The notes: generated from the letters alone by a model not told the origin. Counted from the stretch's first letter, positions 1-8,681 are shown. The stretch is DNA of 49,953 nucleotides from Bacteroidales bacterium UBA2714 (GCA_002354035.1 DEKU01000063.1:203-50155); one strand, 5' to 3'. Numbers and translations: made by a program.

Positions 1-106
1 TCACTATCTCCATCCTTTCGGCCTGTTTTAGCCGTTTCTTTTTTAATCCTTTTCTTTCTTTTTGCATTTTTGTTGACTTTTCTGTCAACCTATTTCAGCG
101 CAAGAC
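1..106 (-). repeat. Inverted repeat, copy A (106 bp)
   Basis: Read on the minus strand, this segment matches 7254-7359 on the plus strand over 106 bases with about ten mismatches by eye and no gaps. It contains two short hairpins: GTTGAC-AGAAAA-GTCAAC, and a CGGCT/GGCCG stem around an A-rich loop. The repeat lies 135 bp past the end of rlmN and reads in the same direction. It starts at the window edge, so its outer end may extend further. No ORF is apparent in it. Nature unknown: a dispersed intergenic element or a small structured RNA are both possible. Confidence 0.75.
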
Positions 107-241
107 AGCTATCGGGGACTTGCAATTTCTAATGCTGGAAGCAGTGTCGCACAGCCTGCGGCCACGGCATGGGCGGCACGGTGAGACGCCGGGAGCGGAC
201 GGCTCCTGCCCAAACGGCTGGCTGAATCGGCGGCAATGCCC

Positions 242-1303
242 TCACTCGGCGGCGTGGCCGGCCAGGAGGCCACAGGCGGCCATGATGTCCTCGCCACGGG
301 AGGCCCGGAGGGTGCAGGTGATGACGTGGGCGTTGAGATAATCGCGGAAGCGCTCCATGGCTTGGGGCGTGGAGGTGCGGAAGGGAGTGTCGGGCGAGGA
401 GTGGAAGCGGATGAGGTTGACACGGCAGAAGAGGCCTTTGAGCAGGCGCACCAGCTCGACCGCATGGCGTGTGTCGTCGTTGAGGTTGCGGAACATGGTG
501 TACTCGAATGATATGCGGCGCTGGCCGCTCCAGTCGTACTGACGGAGCAACTCCACCACACTGGCGATGGGGTAGGCACGCTGCATGGGCATAATCTGCT
601 CCCGCTCGGCGGCGAAGGGGTTGTGGAGGCTGACGGCCACATGACACTGGCTTTGGTCGAGGAACCGTTTCAGAGCGGGGATGATGCCCACGGTGGAGAC
701 GGTGATGCGGCGGGGGCTCCAGCCCAGCCCCCATGGGGCGGTGATCACCTCGGTGGCGCGCAGCACGTGGTCCAGATTGTCCATAGGCTCGCCCATGCCC
801 ATGAAAACGATGTTGGTGAGCTGGCGCGACTCGGGGATAGAGAATATCTGGTTGAGGATGTCGGCGGTGGAGAGGTTGCCGTGGAAGCCTTGCTGTCCCG
901 TGACGCAGAAGCGGCAGCCCATCCGGCAGCCCGCCTGGCAGGAGACGCAGAGGGTGGCGCGGTCGGCATCGGGGATGTAGACACTTTCGATGTACTGCGA
1001 GGGGTCGTCGCTTTTTTGGAAGAGGTATTTCTTGGTGCCGTCGGCGGACACTTGGCAGTTGACCGGGGTGTGGCGTCCGATGGCAACGATTTCCTGCAGC
1101 CGACTGCGGGCTTTGAGGGAGAGGTTGGTCATGGCACCGATGTCGTCGACCTGTTTGTTGTAAAGCCAGTCGGCTATCTGTTTGGCTGCGAAACGGGGCA
1201 TTCCCTCGGCGGCGCAGAGGAGCTGTAGCTGGTCGAGGGTCATGCCCAGCAGAGGCTGGAGGGGCTGGGAACTGGGCGAGGGATGGGAGGAGGTGTGGTC
1301 CAT
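242..1303 (-). CDS. rlmN: 23S rRNA (adenine(2503)-C(2))-methyltransferase RlmN
   Basis: Radical-SAM enzyme that methylates C2 of A2503 in 23S rRNA and, in several bacteria, A37 of some tRNAs. The 353-residue length is normal. The CxxxCxxC cluster ligating the [4Fe-4S] centre is visible as C126-RMG-C130-RF-C133. The GMGEP SAM-binding motif follows near residue 169. C344 in the AACGLL segment corresponds to the methyl-carrier cysteine of the family. The N-terminus is Ser/Pro-rich, so translation could also start at M21. It is the last gene of the minus-strand run after mrcA, with only 7 bp between the two genes, so they are probably cotranscribed. About 135 bp without a gene separate its stop from the inverted repeat at the window edge. 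Confidence 0.97.
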   Translation of the reverse strand: MDHTSSHPSPSSQPLQPLLGMTLDQLQLLCAAEGMPRFAAKQIADWLYNKQVDDIGAMTNLSLKARSRLQEIVAIGRHTPVNCQVSADGTKKYLFQKSDDPSQYIESVYIPDADRATLCVSCQAGCRMGCRFCVTGQQGFHGNLSTADILNQIFSIPESRQLTNIVFMGMGEPMDNLDHVLRATEVITAPWGLGWSPRRITVSTVGIIPALKRFLDQSQCHVAVSLHNPFAAEREQIMPMQRAYPIASVVELLRQYDWSGQRRISFEYTMFRNLNDDTRHAVELVRLLKGLFCRVNLIRFHSSPDTPFRTSTPQAMERFRDYLNAHVITCTLRASRGEDIMAACGLLAGHAAE

Positions 1304-1310
1304 AGGGCGG

Positions 1311-3566
1311 TTAGAAATCGTATTCGGGGGTCTCGTTCATGATTTCCTGCTGGAAGACGGAGCAGTCCATCTCCACGTCGAGTGGCACGTTTGGGCGGTC
1401 GAAGTCGCCGCGCGGGAACTTGAGCGACTTGTCGGTGTAGATGCTGCGCATGTAGTGGCCGAAGATGGGCAGCGCCTGGGCGGCACCCTGGCCGTAGGTC
1501 ATGTTGCGGAAATGGATGCTGCGCACCTCGCCGCCGGTCCAGATGGCGGTGGCCAGTTTGGGGGTGATGCCCACAAACCAGCAGTCGGAGTTGTTCTGAG
1601 TGGTGCCGGTCTTGCCCGCAATGGCGTTGCTGAACTCGTTGAGGCGGTACTTGTAATTGAGGCGCACGCCTGTGCCGCTCTGCACCACGCCTTTCATCAG
1701 CTCAATCATCATGTATGCTGTGCGCTCGCTGATGGCCTCGTGGCGGTCGGGAGTGAAGCGGTCGAGCACAGTGCCCTTCTTGTCTTCGATGCGGGTGATG
1801 AAGATGGGCTCCACATATTCGCCCTTGTTGGCGAAAGTGGCCATGGCGCCAGCCATTTCGTAGACGGTGATTTCGGGGGTGCCGACGCAGATGGCTGGCA
1901 CGGCGTCAATATCGCTGGTGATGCCCATCTTGCGGGCGATGGCTATCACCTGCTCGGGCGAGCCTTGTTTCATGAGATAGGCGGAGACCCAGTTGATGGA
2001 GTGGGCCAAGGCCCATTTGAGGGTGACCATTTGGTTTTCGCGCTCGTGCGAGGAGTTTTTGGGACACCAGTCGGGCTGTCCCCAAACCTCGAAACAGACT
2101 TCGGAGTTGGGCACCTGGGTGCAGGGGTACATGCCGAGGTCCTGGAGGGCCATAGTGTAGACAAAGGGTTTGAAGGTGGAACCCACCTGGCGGTGGCTCA
2201 TCACGTTGTCGTATTTGAAGTAGCGGTAGTTGATGCCGCCCACGTATGCTTTGACGAAGCCGGTGCCTGGTTCGACGGACATGAGACCTACGTTGAGGAA
2301 TTTCTTGTAGTAGAGAAGGGAATCCCAGGGCGACATGGTGGTGTCAATATTGCCTTTCCACGAGAAGACTCGCATCTTCACCTTTTCTTTGAATATCTTT
2401 CGGCATTCTTTCTCGCTCTTGCCCTGCACTTTGTGGAGCTGGTAGTAGCGGTCGGAGCCTTTCATGGCCTGGACGAGGATTTTTTCCTGCTGTTCGGGCG
2501 ATATGTCGCAGAAGGGGTTGCCGCCGCGGGCTCGAAGCTCGCGGTTGAACTGTGGCTGCACCTCTTTGCTCATGTGCTCGCGGACGGCGGCCTCGGCATA
2601 GCGCTGCATGCGGGAGTCGATGGTGGTGTAGATGCGGAGGCCGTCCTTGTGCACATCGTAGTGCTCACCGTCGTTGTTGCGGTGGTGCTTGCACCAGTCT
2701 TTCATGTAGTTGCGGATATATTCGCGCAGATAGGTGGCCAAGCCGTCATTGTGGCTTTGGGGCGAATAGTGCGACACGTCTATTTTTTCCTCCTTGAGTT
2801 TGTCGAAGTCTTCCTGGCTGAGGTAGTCGTAGCGCAGCATCTGCGACAGCACAGTGTTGCGGCGGCCCAGAGCGGCCTCGGGATGGAGGATGGGGCTGTA
2901 GGCCGTGGGGGCTTTGAGCAAGCCCACCAGCATGGCCGACTCGGTCACCGAGAGCTCGGCAGGGGTTTTGTCGAAGAAGGTCTTGGCGGCGGTTTTGATG
3001 CCGAAGGAGTTGCTGCCGAAGTCTACGGTGTTGAAATACATGGCAATAATTTCCTGTTTGGAGTAATTGTGCTCCAGTTTGACGGCCACCACCCATTCTT
3101 TCAGCTTGGAGAAGACGGTGCCCAGCTTGCTTTTATGCTCGCGGGGAAAAAGGTTTTTGGCCAGCTGTTGTGTGATGGTGCTGCCGCCGCCGCTGCTGCG
3201 GTTGCGGCCCAGAAGGGTCTTGAAAAAGACGCGCACCAGGCTGCGGGGGTCGATGCCCGAATGTTTGTAGAACCTCACATCCTCGGTGGCTATGAGGGCG
3301 TTGACCAGGTTGGGAGAGAGCTCGTCATAGGTGACGTTAGAGCGATTCTCGATGCCGATGAAGCCCAGAATCTCACCGTCGGCGGAGAGGACCTCAGTGG
3401 CCTGGTTGCTTTGGGGGTTCTCCAACTCTTCGAAAGAGGGCATGAATCCCAGCCATCCCAACGACAGCAGGGTGAAAAACAGGAATATGAATATCCACAC
3501 TCCTGCGAAAATCTTCCACGCTGTGCGGATGGTCTTGCTACTGTTGTTGCTCTTTTTCTTTGCCAT
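1311..3566 (-). CDS. mrcA: Class A penicillin-binding protein 1A (bifunctional glycosyltransferase/transpeptidase)
   Basis: Polymerises lipid II and cross-links peptidoglycan at the outer face of the inner membrane. The 751 residues contain a short cytoplasmic tail, one membrane helix (about 17-40), and a GT51 domain with catalytic E95 in the EDVRFYKHSG motif plus the GGSTITQQLAKN motif. The transpeptidase domain has S463-TFK466, an SIN motif and K652-TG. All catalytic motifs of a class A PBP are present, so it should be active. It sits between gldH and rlmN on the minus strand, 96 bp after gldH. The order PBP1A-GldH-RicT-HolB is, to my knowledge, common in Bacteroidetes. The assignment to the 1A type rests on overall architecture. 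Confidence 0.96.
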   Translation of the reverse strand: MAKKKSNNSSKTIRTAWKIFAGVWIFIFLFFTLLSLGWLGFMPSFEELENPQSNQATEVLSADGEILGFIGIENRSNVTYDELSPNLVNALIATEDVRFYKHSGIDPRSLVRVFFKTLLGRNRSSGGGSTITQQLAKNLFPREHKSKLGTVFSKLKEWVVAVKLEHNYSKQEIIAMYFNTVDFGSNSFGIKTAAKTFFDKTPAELSVTESAMLVGLLKAPTAYSPILHPEAALGRRNTVLSQMLRYDYLSQEDFDKLKEEKIDVSHYSPQSHNDGLATYLREYIRNYMKDWCKHHRNNDGEHYDVHKDGLRIYTTIDSRMQRYAEAAVREHMSKEVQPQFNRELRARGGNPFCDISPEQQEKILVQAMKGSDRYYQLHKVQGKSEKECRKIFKEKVKMRVFSWKGNIDTTMSPWDSLLYYKKFLNVGLMSVEPGTGFVKAYVGGINYRYFKYDNVMSHRQVGSTFKPFVYTMALQDLGMYPCTQVPNSEVCFEVWGQPDWCPKNSSHERENQMVTLKWALAHSINWVSAYLMKQGSPEQVIAIARKMGITSDIDAVPAICVGTPEITVYEMAGAMATFANKGEYVEPIFITRIEDKKGTVLDRFTPDRHEAISERTAYMMIELMKGVVQSGTGVRLNYKYRLNEFSNAIAGKTGTTQNNSDCWFVGITPKLATAIWTGGEVRSIHFRNMTYGQGAAQALPIFGHYMRSIYTDKSLKFPRGDFDRPNVPLDVEMDCSVFQQEIMNETPEYDF

Positions 3567-3662
3567 ATTCAGATTGTGTAGGTTTTGGGGACTGGGTGGT
3601 TCACCAACCGTGCCGGGGTGTGTGAGCCTCAGGCCCGGTCCCTGTGATTATTGCTGTCTTGT

Positions 3663-4157
3663 TTACTGCCCGCCAAACTTCACGATATGGAGTCCCACGC
3701 TCTTCAGCCCTGCCACGTTGGTGTCGCGCATGCCGTGGGTCAGCTCGAAATGGTAGTTGCCCGTGCGGGGGAAGATGACGTGGCGGCGGAACACATAGCG
3801 GCTGTCGACATAGCGGCCGGTACGGCGACCATACCAATGGCCCTCCACGTCGGCCAGGGGGCACTCCAGCGTGTCGTAGGCCACGCTCCCGTCGGGGAAG
3901 GTGGTGTTGATGAAGAAGAAAACATTGGCCTTGGGGTAATGGACGCTGTTGCGCACATCGACAAAGAAGTCAAACACCTGCAGGGTGTCTTCCACCTCCA
4001 CATCGAAGGCCACCTTGTCGTTCATGTTCCAGCCCGTCTCGTCCACGTCGCGCTGGGCTGTGTAGTAAACGTTCTTGTCGCACGATGCGGCCAAGACCGC
4101 AACTCCCAGCAGCAAGGCCGGGACGACAAAATGCCTCATCTTTATCATTTTTCTCAT
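3663..4157 (-). CDS. gldH: Gliding motility lipoprotein GldH
   Basis: GldH is a Bacteroidetes-specific lipoprotein needed for gliding in Flavobacterium and widely conserved in non-gliding Bacteroidales, where its role is unclear. The protein has 164 residues. It begins with a basic signal peptide and a lipobox ending in A-A-S-C26, so C26 should be lipidated. The mature part is a single beta-rich domain of the usual GldH length, with the typical segments around Y-T-A-Q and H-G-M-R-D. Translation may instead begin at the third Met (MRHFVV), which would also give a good signal peptide. It lies between ricT and mrcA on the same strand, consistent with one operon. Confidence 0.85.
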   Translation of the reverse strand: MRKMIKMRHFVVPALLLGVAVLAASCDKNVYYTAQRDVDETGWNMNDKVAFDVEVEDTLQVFDFFVDVRNSVHYPKANVFFFINTTFPDGSVAYDTLECPLADVEGHWYGRRTGRYVDSRYVFRRHVIFPRTGNYHFELTHGMRDTNVAGLKSVGLHIVKFGGQ

Positions 4158-4235
4158 ATTGTGGGTTCTAAACTATAATAAGCTTGAATGTGATAAACAT
4201 CATATTATGTCGCATGGGGACAGGGGGGGCGGGGG

Positions 4236-5912
4236 CTACTCCTTGCCCTCGTGGCGGTCTCTGCCCGAGGCACGGCGGCCAGAATGACGGCCCGAGCCGG
4301 GGTTGTTGCGCGGACGCTGGTACTCGTCGCGGCGTGCCGAATTGGCATTGGAGTTCAACCTGCGCTCAGCCTGGTCCTGAGCGCCACGGCCCTGGTTGGG
4401 GCGACGCTCCTGCCGCTCAGGCCGCTCGGCTCTTTCCTGCCGCTCGGCCGGACGCTGACGGTTGCGCTGCTTGTCGTTGCGCTGGCGGCGGTCGGAGGGC
4501 TGCTCCTTGGGGGCGGACTGGGTCTCGTCGTCGCCCATGTCGTCGGCCATGCGCTTCAGCTCGCGTTCAAACTCGGCATTGTCGGTTTCCTGAGCCAGGG
4601 CAGCCGTCGACATCAGCTCGACTTGGTAGTCCTCCAGTTTCTCGGCATACTCCTGGTTGCGGTTCATCTCAATCAGTTTCTTGACGCTCTCGGCGGGGAT
4701 GGCATAGAGGTCGTTCTCGCCCTCATAGGCATACCACATGATGCCACGGAACACATCGGTTTTCTTATACTGCGCCAAACCTTTCTTGAACCGGATAGAG
4801 ACATTGGCCGGAGGGAATTTCTTCAGCGCATCGGCATACACCTCGCACTCAAAGTTGAGACAGCATTTCAGCTTGCCACATTGTCCGGCCAGTTTCTGCG
4901 GGTTGGGGAGAATCTGCTGGATCTTGGCGGCACTGGTGGTCACGGACTTGAAGTTGGTGAGCCATGTGCTGCAACACAGCTCGCGCCCGCAGGTGCCCAG
5001 ACCGCCCACCTTGCCAGCCTCCTGGCGCACCCCAATCTGTTTCATCTCGATGCGCACATGGAACTCTTCGGCCAGCACCTTGATCAGCGTGCGGAAATCG
5101 ACGCGGTCGTCGGCGGTGTAGTAAAATATTGCCTTGGCGTTGTCGCCCTGATACTCCACATCGTTCACCTTCATCTCCAGGTTCAGCTCCTGGGCTATGC
5201 GGCGTGTTTTGAGCAGGGCCTCATGCTCGTTGTTGAGGCTTGCCACCCACCGTTCCAGGTCCGAACTCTTGGCTCGGCGGAACAGCTTGCGGATGCTCTC
5301 GTCTTCGGGGTTCACGTGGCGTTTCTTCATCTGGATACGACACACCTCGCCCGTCAGGCTCACAATGCCGATGTCGTGGCCCGGAGTGCCCTCCACCGCC
5401 ACCACATCGCCCTCGGTCACATCCAGTCCGTCGGGCAGACGGAAAAACTCTTTGCGATTGTTCTTGAACCGCACCTCGACACAGTCGAAAGGCTTGATGC
5501 CGGGCTGGCGGATGCCGCGCATCCAGTTGCACGACGTAACCTTGCTGCAACTGCGCGTCTCCGTCTCGCTGACCGGCACATACGACTCGGGGCAGCGCTT
5601 GCATCCGCGCGACAGAAACACACTCTCCTCATACTTGACCCACGGCAGCGTGGGGTCAGGCTCCAGGTAGGGGTCTATCGAATTCTCCGGGGCCATGTGC
5701 TCCCCAAAGATATCCACATCCTCATCCTTGGCGCGTTCCTTTTTCTCCTTCTTCTCGCGCTCGCGGCGGTCGCGGATAAATGCCGCCACATCCTCGGCGG
5801 TTGCCACATCATCGTCCTCCTCGGGGGCTGGCTGGGGCTGCGCGGCCACGGGCGTTTCTTTCTCTAACGATTTTTCATTATACTTCTTCTCGTCGGTTTT
5901 CTTCTCTTCCAT
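4236..5912 (-). CDS. ricT: RicT-like PSP1-domain protein (YaaT family)
   Basis: Homologue of Bacillus YaaT/RicT, part of the Ric complex that carries Fe-S clusters and affects RNA processing and development there; its role in Bacteroidetes is not established. The protein has 558 residues. An acidic and Lys-rich N-terminus is followed by a Cys cluster near residues 95-130 (RGCKRC, RSCSKVTSC). The PSP1 core follows, with the conserved GGLGTCGRELCCSTW and GQCGKLKCCLNFE segments. The last ~120 residues are a low-complexity Arg/Gln/Glu-rich tail, longer than in Firmicutes and possibly RNA-binding. It lies 34 bp after holB, the same pairing as holB-yaaT in Bacillus, which supports the assignment. 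Confidence 0.9.
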   Translation of the reverse strand: MEEKKTDEKKYNEKSLEKETPVAAQPQPAPEEDDDVATAEDVAAFIRDRREREKKEKKERAKDEDVDIFGEHMAPENSIDPYLEPDPTLPWVKYEESVFLSRGCKRCPESYVPVSETETRSCSKVTSCNWMRGIRQPGIKPFDCVEVRFKNNRKEFFRLPDGLDVTEGDVVAVEGTPGHDIGIVSLTGEVCRIQMKKRHVNPEDESIRKLFRRAKSSDLERWVASLNNEHEALLKTRRIAQELNLEMKVNDVEYQGDNAKAIFYYTADDRVDFRTLIKVLAEEFHVRIEMKQIGVRQEAGKVGGLGTCGRELCCSTWLTNFKSVTTSAAKIQQILPNPQKLAGQCGKLKCCLNFECEVYADALKKFPPANVSIRFKKGLAQYKKTDVFRGIMWYAYEGENDLYAIPAESVKKLIEMNRNQEYAEKLEDYQVELMSTAALAQETDNAEFERELKRMADDMGDDETQSAPKEQPSDRRQRNDKQRNRQRPAERQERAERPERQERRPNQGRGAQDQAERRLNSNANSARRDEYQRPRNNPGSGRHSGRRASGRDRHEGKE

Positions 5913-5946
5913 AAACTTACATTATTCTAAATTGGAAATACTCAAA

Positions 5947-7014
5947 TCAATTGTTGGCGGCCGGTTTCCGCAAAAAACGGCTCATCCTGAACGAAAGCTG
6001 CATGAAGGCAATCTTGGCATTGGCGTTTCGCTCGATGGCATACATGGCCTCGTTGAGCGCCTCGTTCATCTGCTCAATGTTGCGGGGAGCTATCATGGCG
6101 GGGAACGCCTGGTCGAACTTGGGGTCGCCAAACTCCAGCTCACCTCCCAGGCTGATGCCCGCGGCAGTCTTCAGGAAACAGGCGCGCAGCGACTCCTGCA
6201 CATATTGCAGAAACAACTTCTGCGTTTCGCGACCGGCGGCGGCAATCTTGTCCACCCAGTCCGACAGGGGCTTCATGTTCAACTTGAACAGCAGCCGCAT
6301 CCACTGCACGAACAGGGCGGAGAACTCGGCCCTGCGGGCATCAGACATGCCGACCCCCAAATCTGGCACCACCACCTGCTGCACCCTCGACACAATGGTG
6401 GACAGAAGCCTGTCGCGGCTCTCAGCCACCAGCATCAACAGTGTCCTCCCCTCGGGCTCCTCGAGCGTTTTCAGCAGCGTGTTGGCCGTCACCACGTTCA
6501 TCCTTTCGGCCATCCACACCACCAGCACCTTATAGCCACCCTCATACGACTTCAGCCCCAAGGTGCGGATGATATTGTCGGCATCCCGCTCGCGAATCAT
6601 ACCCTGCTTGTTCTCCACTCCCAGCCGCTCATACCAATCGTCCTCCGTGCCGCGCTGCCCGAACTCCTCCATGAAACTGCGGAACTCCTCCTGGAAATCG
6701 TCGGCGCAGGGCTTGCTGGTCACAGTGGCCGTAGTGGTGGTGGGGAACACCAGATGCAAATCGGGGTGCACCAGCCCGGCATACTTCCGGCAACTGGGAC
6801 ACTGGCCGCAGCTGTCGGCCCTCAACACCGAGCCTTCGGGGAAATGCTGACGGTTTTCACAGCCAAGATATTGGGCATAGGCAATGGCCAACGCCAAACT
6901 GCCACTGGCCGTTGGACCAAGGAACAATTGGGCATGGCTGATGCGTCCCGAATCAATAATTTCCGTCAGCCTGTTTGCCAGAATCTGCTGACCCTCAATA
7001 TCTTTAAACTGCAT
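5947..7014 (-). CDS. holB: DNA polymerase III delta-prime subunit
   Basis: Component of the clamp-loader complex of the replicative polymerase. The protein has 355 residues and an AAA+ fold. The region equivalent to Walker A reads GPTASGSLALA. It lacks the lysine of a working P-loop, as expected for delta-prime, which does not hydrolyse ATP. A zinc module follows: an upstream Cys, then CGQCPSC leading into HPDLH. Other conserved segments are NTLLKTLEEP, close to the canonical NALLKTLEEP, and a degenerate sensor region. It is first in the minus-strand run. A TATATTTG -7 box on the minus strand (7035-7042) sits 21 bp upstream of the ATG, so this is probably the operon promoter. Confidence 0.92.
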   Translation of the reverse strand: MQFKDIEGQQILANRLTEIIDSGRISHAQLFLGPTASGSLALAIAYAQYLGCENRQHFPEGSVLRADSCGQCPSCRKYAGLVHPDLHLVFPTTTTATVTSKPCADDFQEEFRSFMEEFGQRGTEDDWYERLGVENKQGMIRERDADNIIRTLGLKSYEGGYKVLVVWMAERMNVVTANTLLKTLEEPEGRTLLMLVAESRDRLLSTIVSRVQQVVVPDLGVGMSDARRAEFSALFVQWMRLLFKLNMKPLSDWVDKIAAAGRETQKLFLQYVQESLRACFLKTAAGISLGGELEFGDPKFDQAFPAMIAPRNIEQMNEALNEAMYAIERNANAKIAFMQLSFRMSRFLRKPAANN

Positions 7015-7034
7015 AGTACGGTCAAATTAATCTA

Positions 7035-7042
7035 CAAATATA
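7035..7042 (-). promoter_or_regulatory. Bacteroidetes -7 box upstream of holB
   Basis: Minus strand TATATTTG matches the TAnnTTTG element of Bacteroidetes housekeeping promoters and lies about 20 bp before the holB start. No clear TTTG -33 element is seen at the expected spacing. Confidence 0.5.
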
Positions 7043-7167
7043 TGAAATATATCTGACATTGCGACTTTTTGGCCAAAAAAAGCCACTTTGCCCACCCCGC
7101 CTTGGCGGCATCCCCGCTCCCTGCACCCCACTTCGACGGCTTTTATTCGCCATTTTCACAATGACGC

Positions 7168-7204
7168 AGAAACAAAATAGAAACAAAATAGAAACAAAAT
7201 AGAA
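7168..7204. repeat. Tandem 11-bp repeat
   Basis: Three exact copies of AGAAACAAAAT at 7168-7178, 7179-7189 and 7190-7200, followed by a partial fourth. A similar unit occurs twice, on the other strand, at 17215-17236. The region is intergenic. Tandem repeats of this kind are prone to length change. Confidence 0.85.
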
Positions 7205-7253
7205 AATATGAGGCGAGCATAATCTGGACAAACAGCGGCTCCGGAGCAGGCCA

Positions 7254-7359
7254 GTCTTGCGCTGAAAAAGGTTGACAGAAAAGTCAGCAAAAATGCAAAA
7301 GAGAAGAAATGGAGCAAAAAAGAAACGGCTAAAACAAGCCGAAAGGATGGAGACAGTGA
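7254..7359 (+). repeat. Inverted repeat, copy B (106 bp)
   Basis: Second copy of the element at 1-106, in the opposite orientation. Two of the sequence differences fall in hairpin stems and change a Watson-Crick pair to a G-U pair or back, so both stems still form if the element is read as RNA in this direction. On the other strand the same changes would break the pairs. The copy ends about 60 bp from the truncated end of the lipoprotein fragment at 7421. Confidence 0.75.
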
Positions 7360-7420
7360 AAGGCTATCCGTTGTCAGCCGCAACCGCGCGCGACTGACAA
7401 CAAAAAACAGTCGATAATTA

Positions 7421-7840
7421 TTAACCCGTCAACCCAATCCAGTCGCAGGACACAAAAGTGACAACCTGAATCAGCAAATCACAGTAGGTCTGGCTCGTGG
7501 GGAGGTTGACAGGAAGACTGCTGCTATTGCTGCTTTTGTTGTCTCCAGTCACGATACCGGCGGGATAGATGGCTTGGTAGGTCTTGGCAGGCGCCACATT
7601 CTCAATCTGTGCCAGTGCACCCGATGCTGCCGTGACAGGGTAGGAAGCGTTGTTGACAAACACCTTGTCGCCGTTAAGCCAGTACAGCGCAGATTCGTCA
7701 ATATACAGCCTGTCGTTGCCATTCATGGGTTTCTGTATTTCGGCGACCAGTGTGACGGTCTCCTCTTCTTTCTGGCAGCCTGCTGCCAGCATGGCCATAA
7801 CAGCCACAATAAGTGTCAGTATTGCATGGTGTCGTTTCAT
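7421..7840 (-). pseudogene. Truncated lipoprotein, possibly a fimbrillin-like N-terminal fragment
   Basis: An ORF of 139 codons encoding a signal peptide and lipobox (L-A-A-G-C22) followed by about 95 residues typical of Bacteroidales surface lipoproteins of the fimbrillin/Mfa type (segments YIDESALYW, TYQAIYPAGIV, LPVNLPTSQTY). In those families the protein continues for several hundred residues. Here the last ~20 residues are unlike the family and end at a stop. I read it as a 5-prime gene fragment whose remainder was lost, not as an intact gene. The family assignment is from memory of sequence style and is tentative. The promoter still looks usable: a minus-strand TATCTTTG lies at 7893-7900. 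Confidence 0.5.
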
Positions 7841-7892
7841 GGTGTCATGTATGTTGTGTGTCCTATCTGGTTTTTATTGTTATATGCGTCTG

Positions 7893-7900
7893 CAAAGATA
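7893..7900 (-). promoter_or_regulatory. -7 box upstream of the truncated lipoprotein
   Basis: Minus strand TATCTTTG, about 53 bp before the ATG of the lipoprotein fragment. No obvious -33 element at the expected distance. Confidence 0.45.
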
Positions 7901-8098
7901 TGAACTATTTTTCAAATATGGGCTATTATTCAGATGTTGATTTGTTTATCTTTGTGTATCATACTATTGGGATTTTGATGCTGCCGGTTTGTGAGGATAT
8001 TTGGACTTGTTCCCCTTGTATGAGAGTCCCTGAATTCAAGTTACAAGTGCAACTCTGAAAATAAAAACATTGCGTTGTGAAGGTAAACAATACATATC

Positions 8099-8302
8099 AT
8101 GGCAACAATTACACTATCCTATGACGGCTGCGACAAGATTGCAAGGTGTGTGGTGGATTTTTTCTGTTCGCTTGATATTTTCACCTTCACTGAGCAGCCC
8201 ACCAGCAAGGGCAGCTACCAACTTTCGCAGGAGGATATTCGCGACGGCCGCATTGATACCTTCGCCTCGTCGTGCGATATGTTCCAGTCTTTAGGCATTT
8301 GA
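8099..8302 (+). CDS. Small antitoxin-like protein
   Basis: A 67-residue protein with the layout of short antitoxins paired with RelE/YafQ-type toxins: an N-terminal beta strand (MATITLSYDG), a helix, and a C-terminal part of the style E-D-I-R-D-G-R-I-D-T-F ending in a phenylalanine-containing helix and S-L-G-I at the very end. The stop codon is 2 bp before the ATG of a toxin-like fragment (8305-8406), the usual antitoxin-toxin order. Local base composition is AT-rich. A TATCTTTG box at 7947-7954 could drive it, with a long leader. The antitoxin may be intact although its partner is not. Function is inferred from size, end motif and neighbour. Confidence 0.55.
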   Translation: MATITLSYDGCDKIARCVVDFFCSLDIFTFTEQPTSKGSYQLSQEDIRDGRIDTFASSCDMFQSLGI

Positions 8303-8304
8303 GT

Positions 8305-8406
8305 ATGTATTCCATTCGAATGACCAATACCTTCCGCTGCGACAACGAATGGTGCCACAAGCGCGGGAATAATGTGGTATTCGCAGTCTTCGGCACGATA
8401 GTGTAG
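8305..8406 (+). pseudogene. Truncated YafQ/RelE-family toxin remnant
   Basis: A 33-codon ORF starting M-Y-S-I-R-M-T-N-T-F and containing W-C-H-K-R-G-N-N. This resembles the first third of YafQ-type mRNA interferases, which begin with a similar strand and then a helix with K-R-C-x-K-R-G. A full toxin has about 90 residues, so the core and the catalytic histidines are missing. It follows the antitoxin-like gene by 2 bp. Read as a decayed type II toxin-antitoxin module. Too short for a firm family call. Confidence 0.45.
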
Positions 8407-8520
8407 CGGAGAACAAAAATATCCTCTTTGTTTTTAACTCATTTACCTGCTCCTATCGCGAGGAAAAGGTAAGTTCCAATAAGAAACGTAACTTTTTGAG
8501 AGAAAAAAAAAGGATTCGAC

Positions 8521-8550
8521 TTGCCGTATCGGAAGTTTTATTTATCTTTG
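8521..8550 (+). promoter_or_regulatory. Bacteroidetes promoter (TTG-N19-TATCTTTG)
   Basis: TTG at 8521-8523 and TATCTTTG at 8543-8550 with a 19-bp spacer, the standard arrangement. It reads toward the Ig-like lipoprotein gene starting at 8682. A second -7 box lies at 8632-8639. Confidence 0.6.
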
Positions 8551-8631
8551 CAATCATAAGTTGCGTTTTGGTCTGGGATTTATCATTCATGGCCAAAACA
8601 AATTATTGGAGCCTACCTTGAGTTTTTTTTG

Positions 8632-8639
8632 TATCTTTG
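8632..8639 (+). promoter_or_regulatory. Second -7 box upstream of the Ig-like lipoprotein
   Basis: TATCTTTG 42 bp before the ATG at 8682, preceded by a run of eight T. It would give a short leader, so it may be the main start. No clear -33 element. Confidence 0.5.
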
Positions 8640-8681
8640 TAAATTGGTTGTTCCAACAAGTATCGATAAAATTAGTTGGGT

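Noticed and set aside
1182..3581. Long open frame (799 codons) on the plus strand opposite mrcA
   Set aside because: It is the antisense of a gene with all PBP1A motifs. High GC content produces long opposite-strand frames here, and its translation is His/Val/Gly/Ala-rich with no domain.
4206..4225. G-rich run between ricT and gldH as a possible phase-variation tract
   Set aside because: It lies in the spacer after the ricT stop and does not separate two frames of one gene.
4251..5867. Open frame of 538 codons on the plus strand opposite ricT
   Set aside because: Shadow of ricT; Leu/Ala/His-rich translation without motifs.
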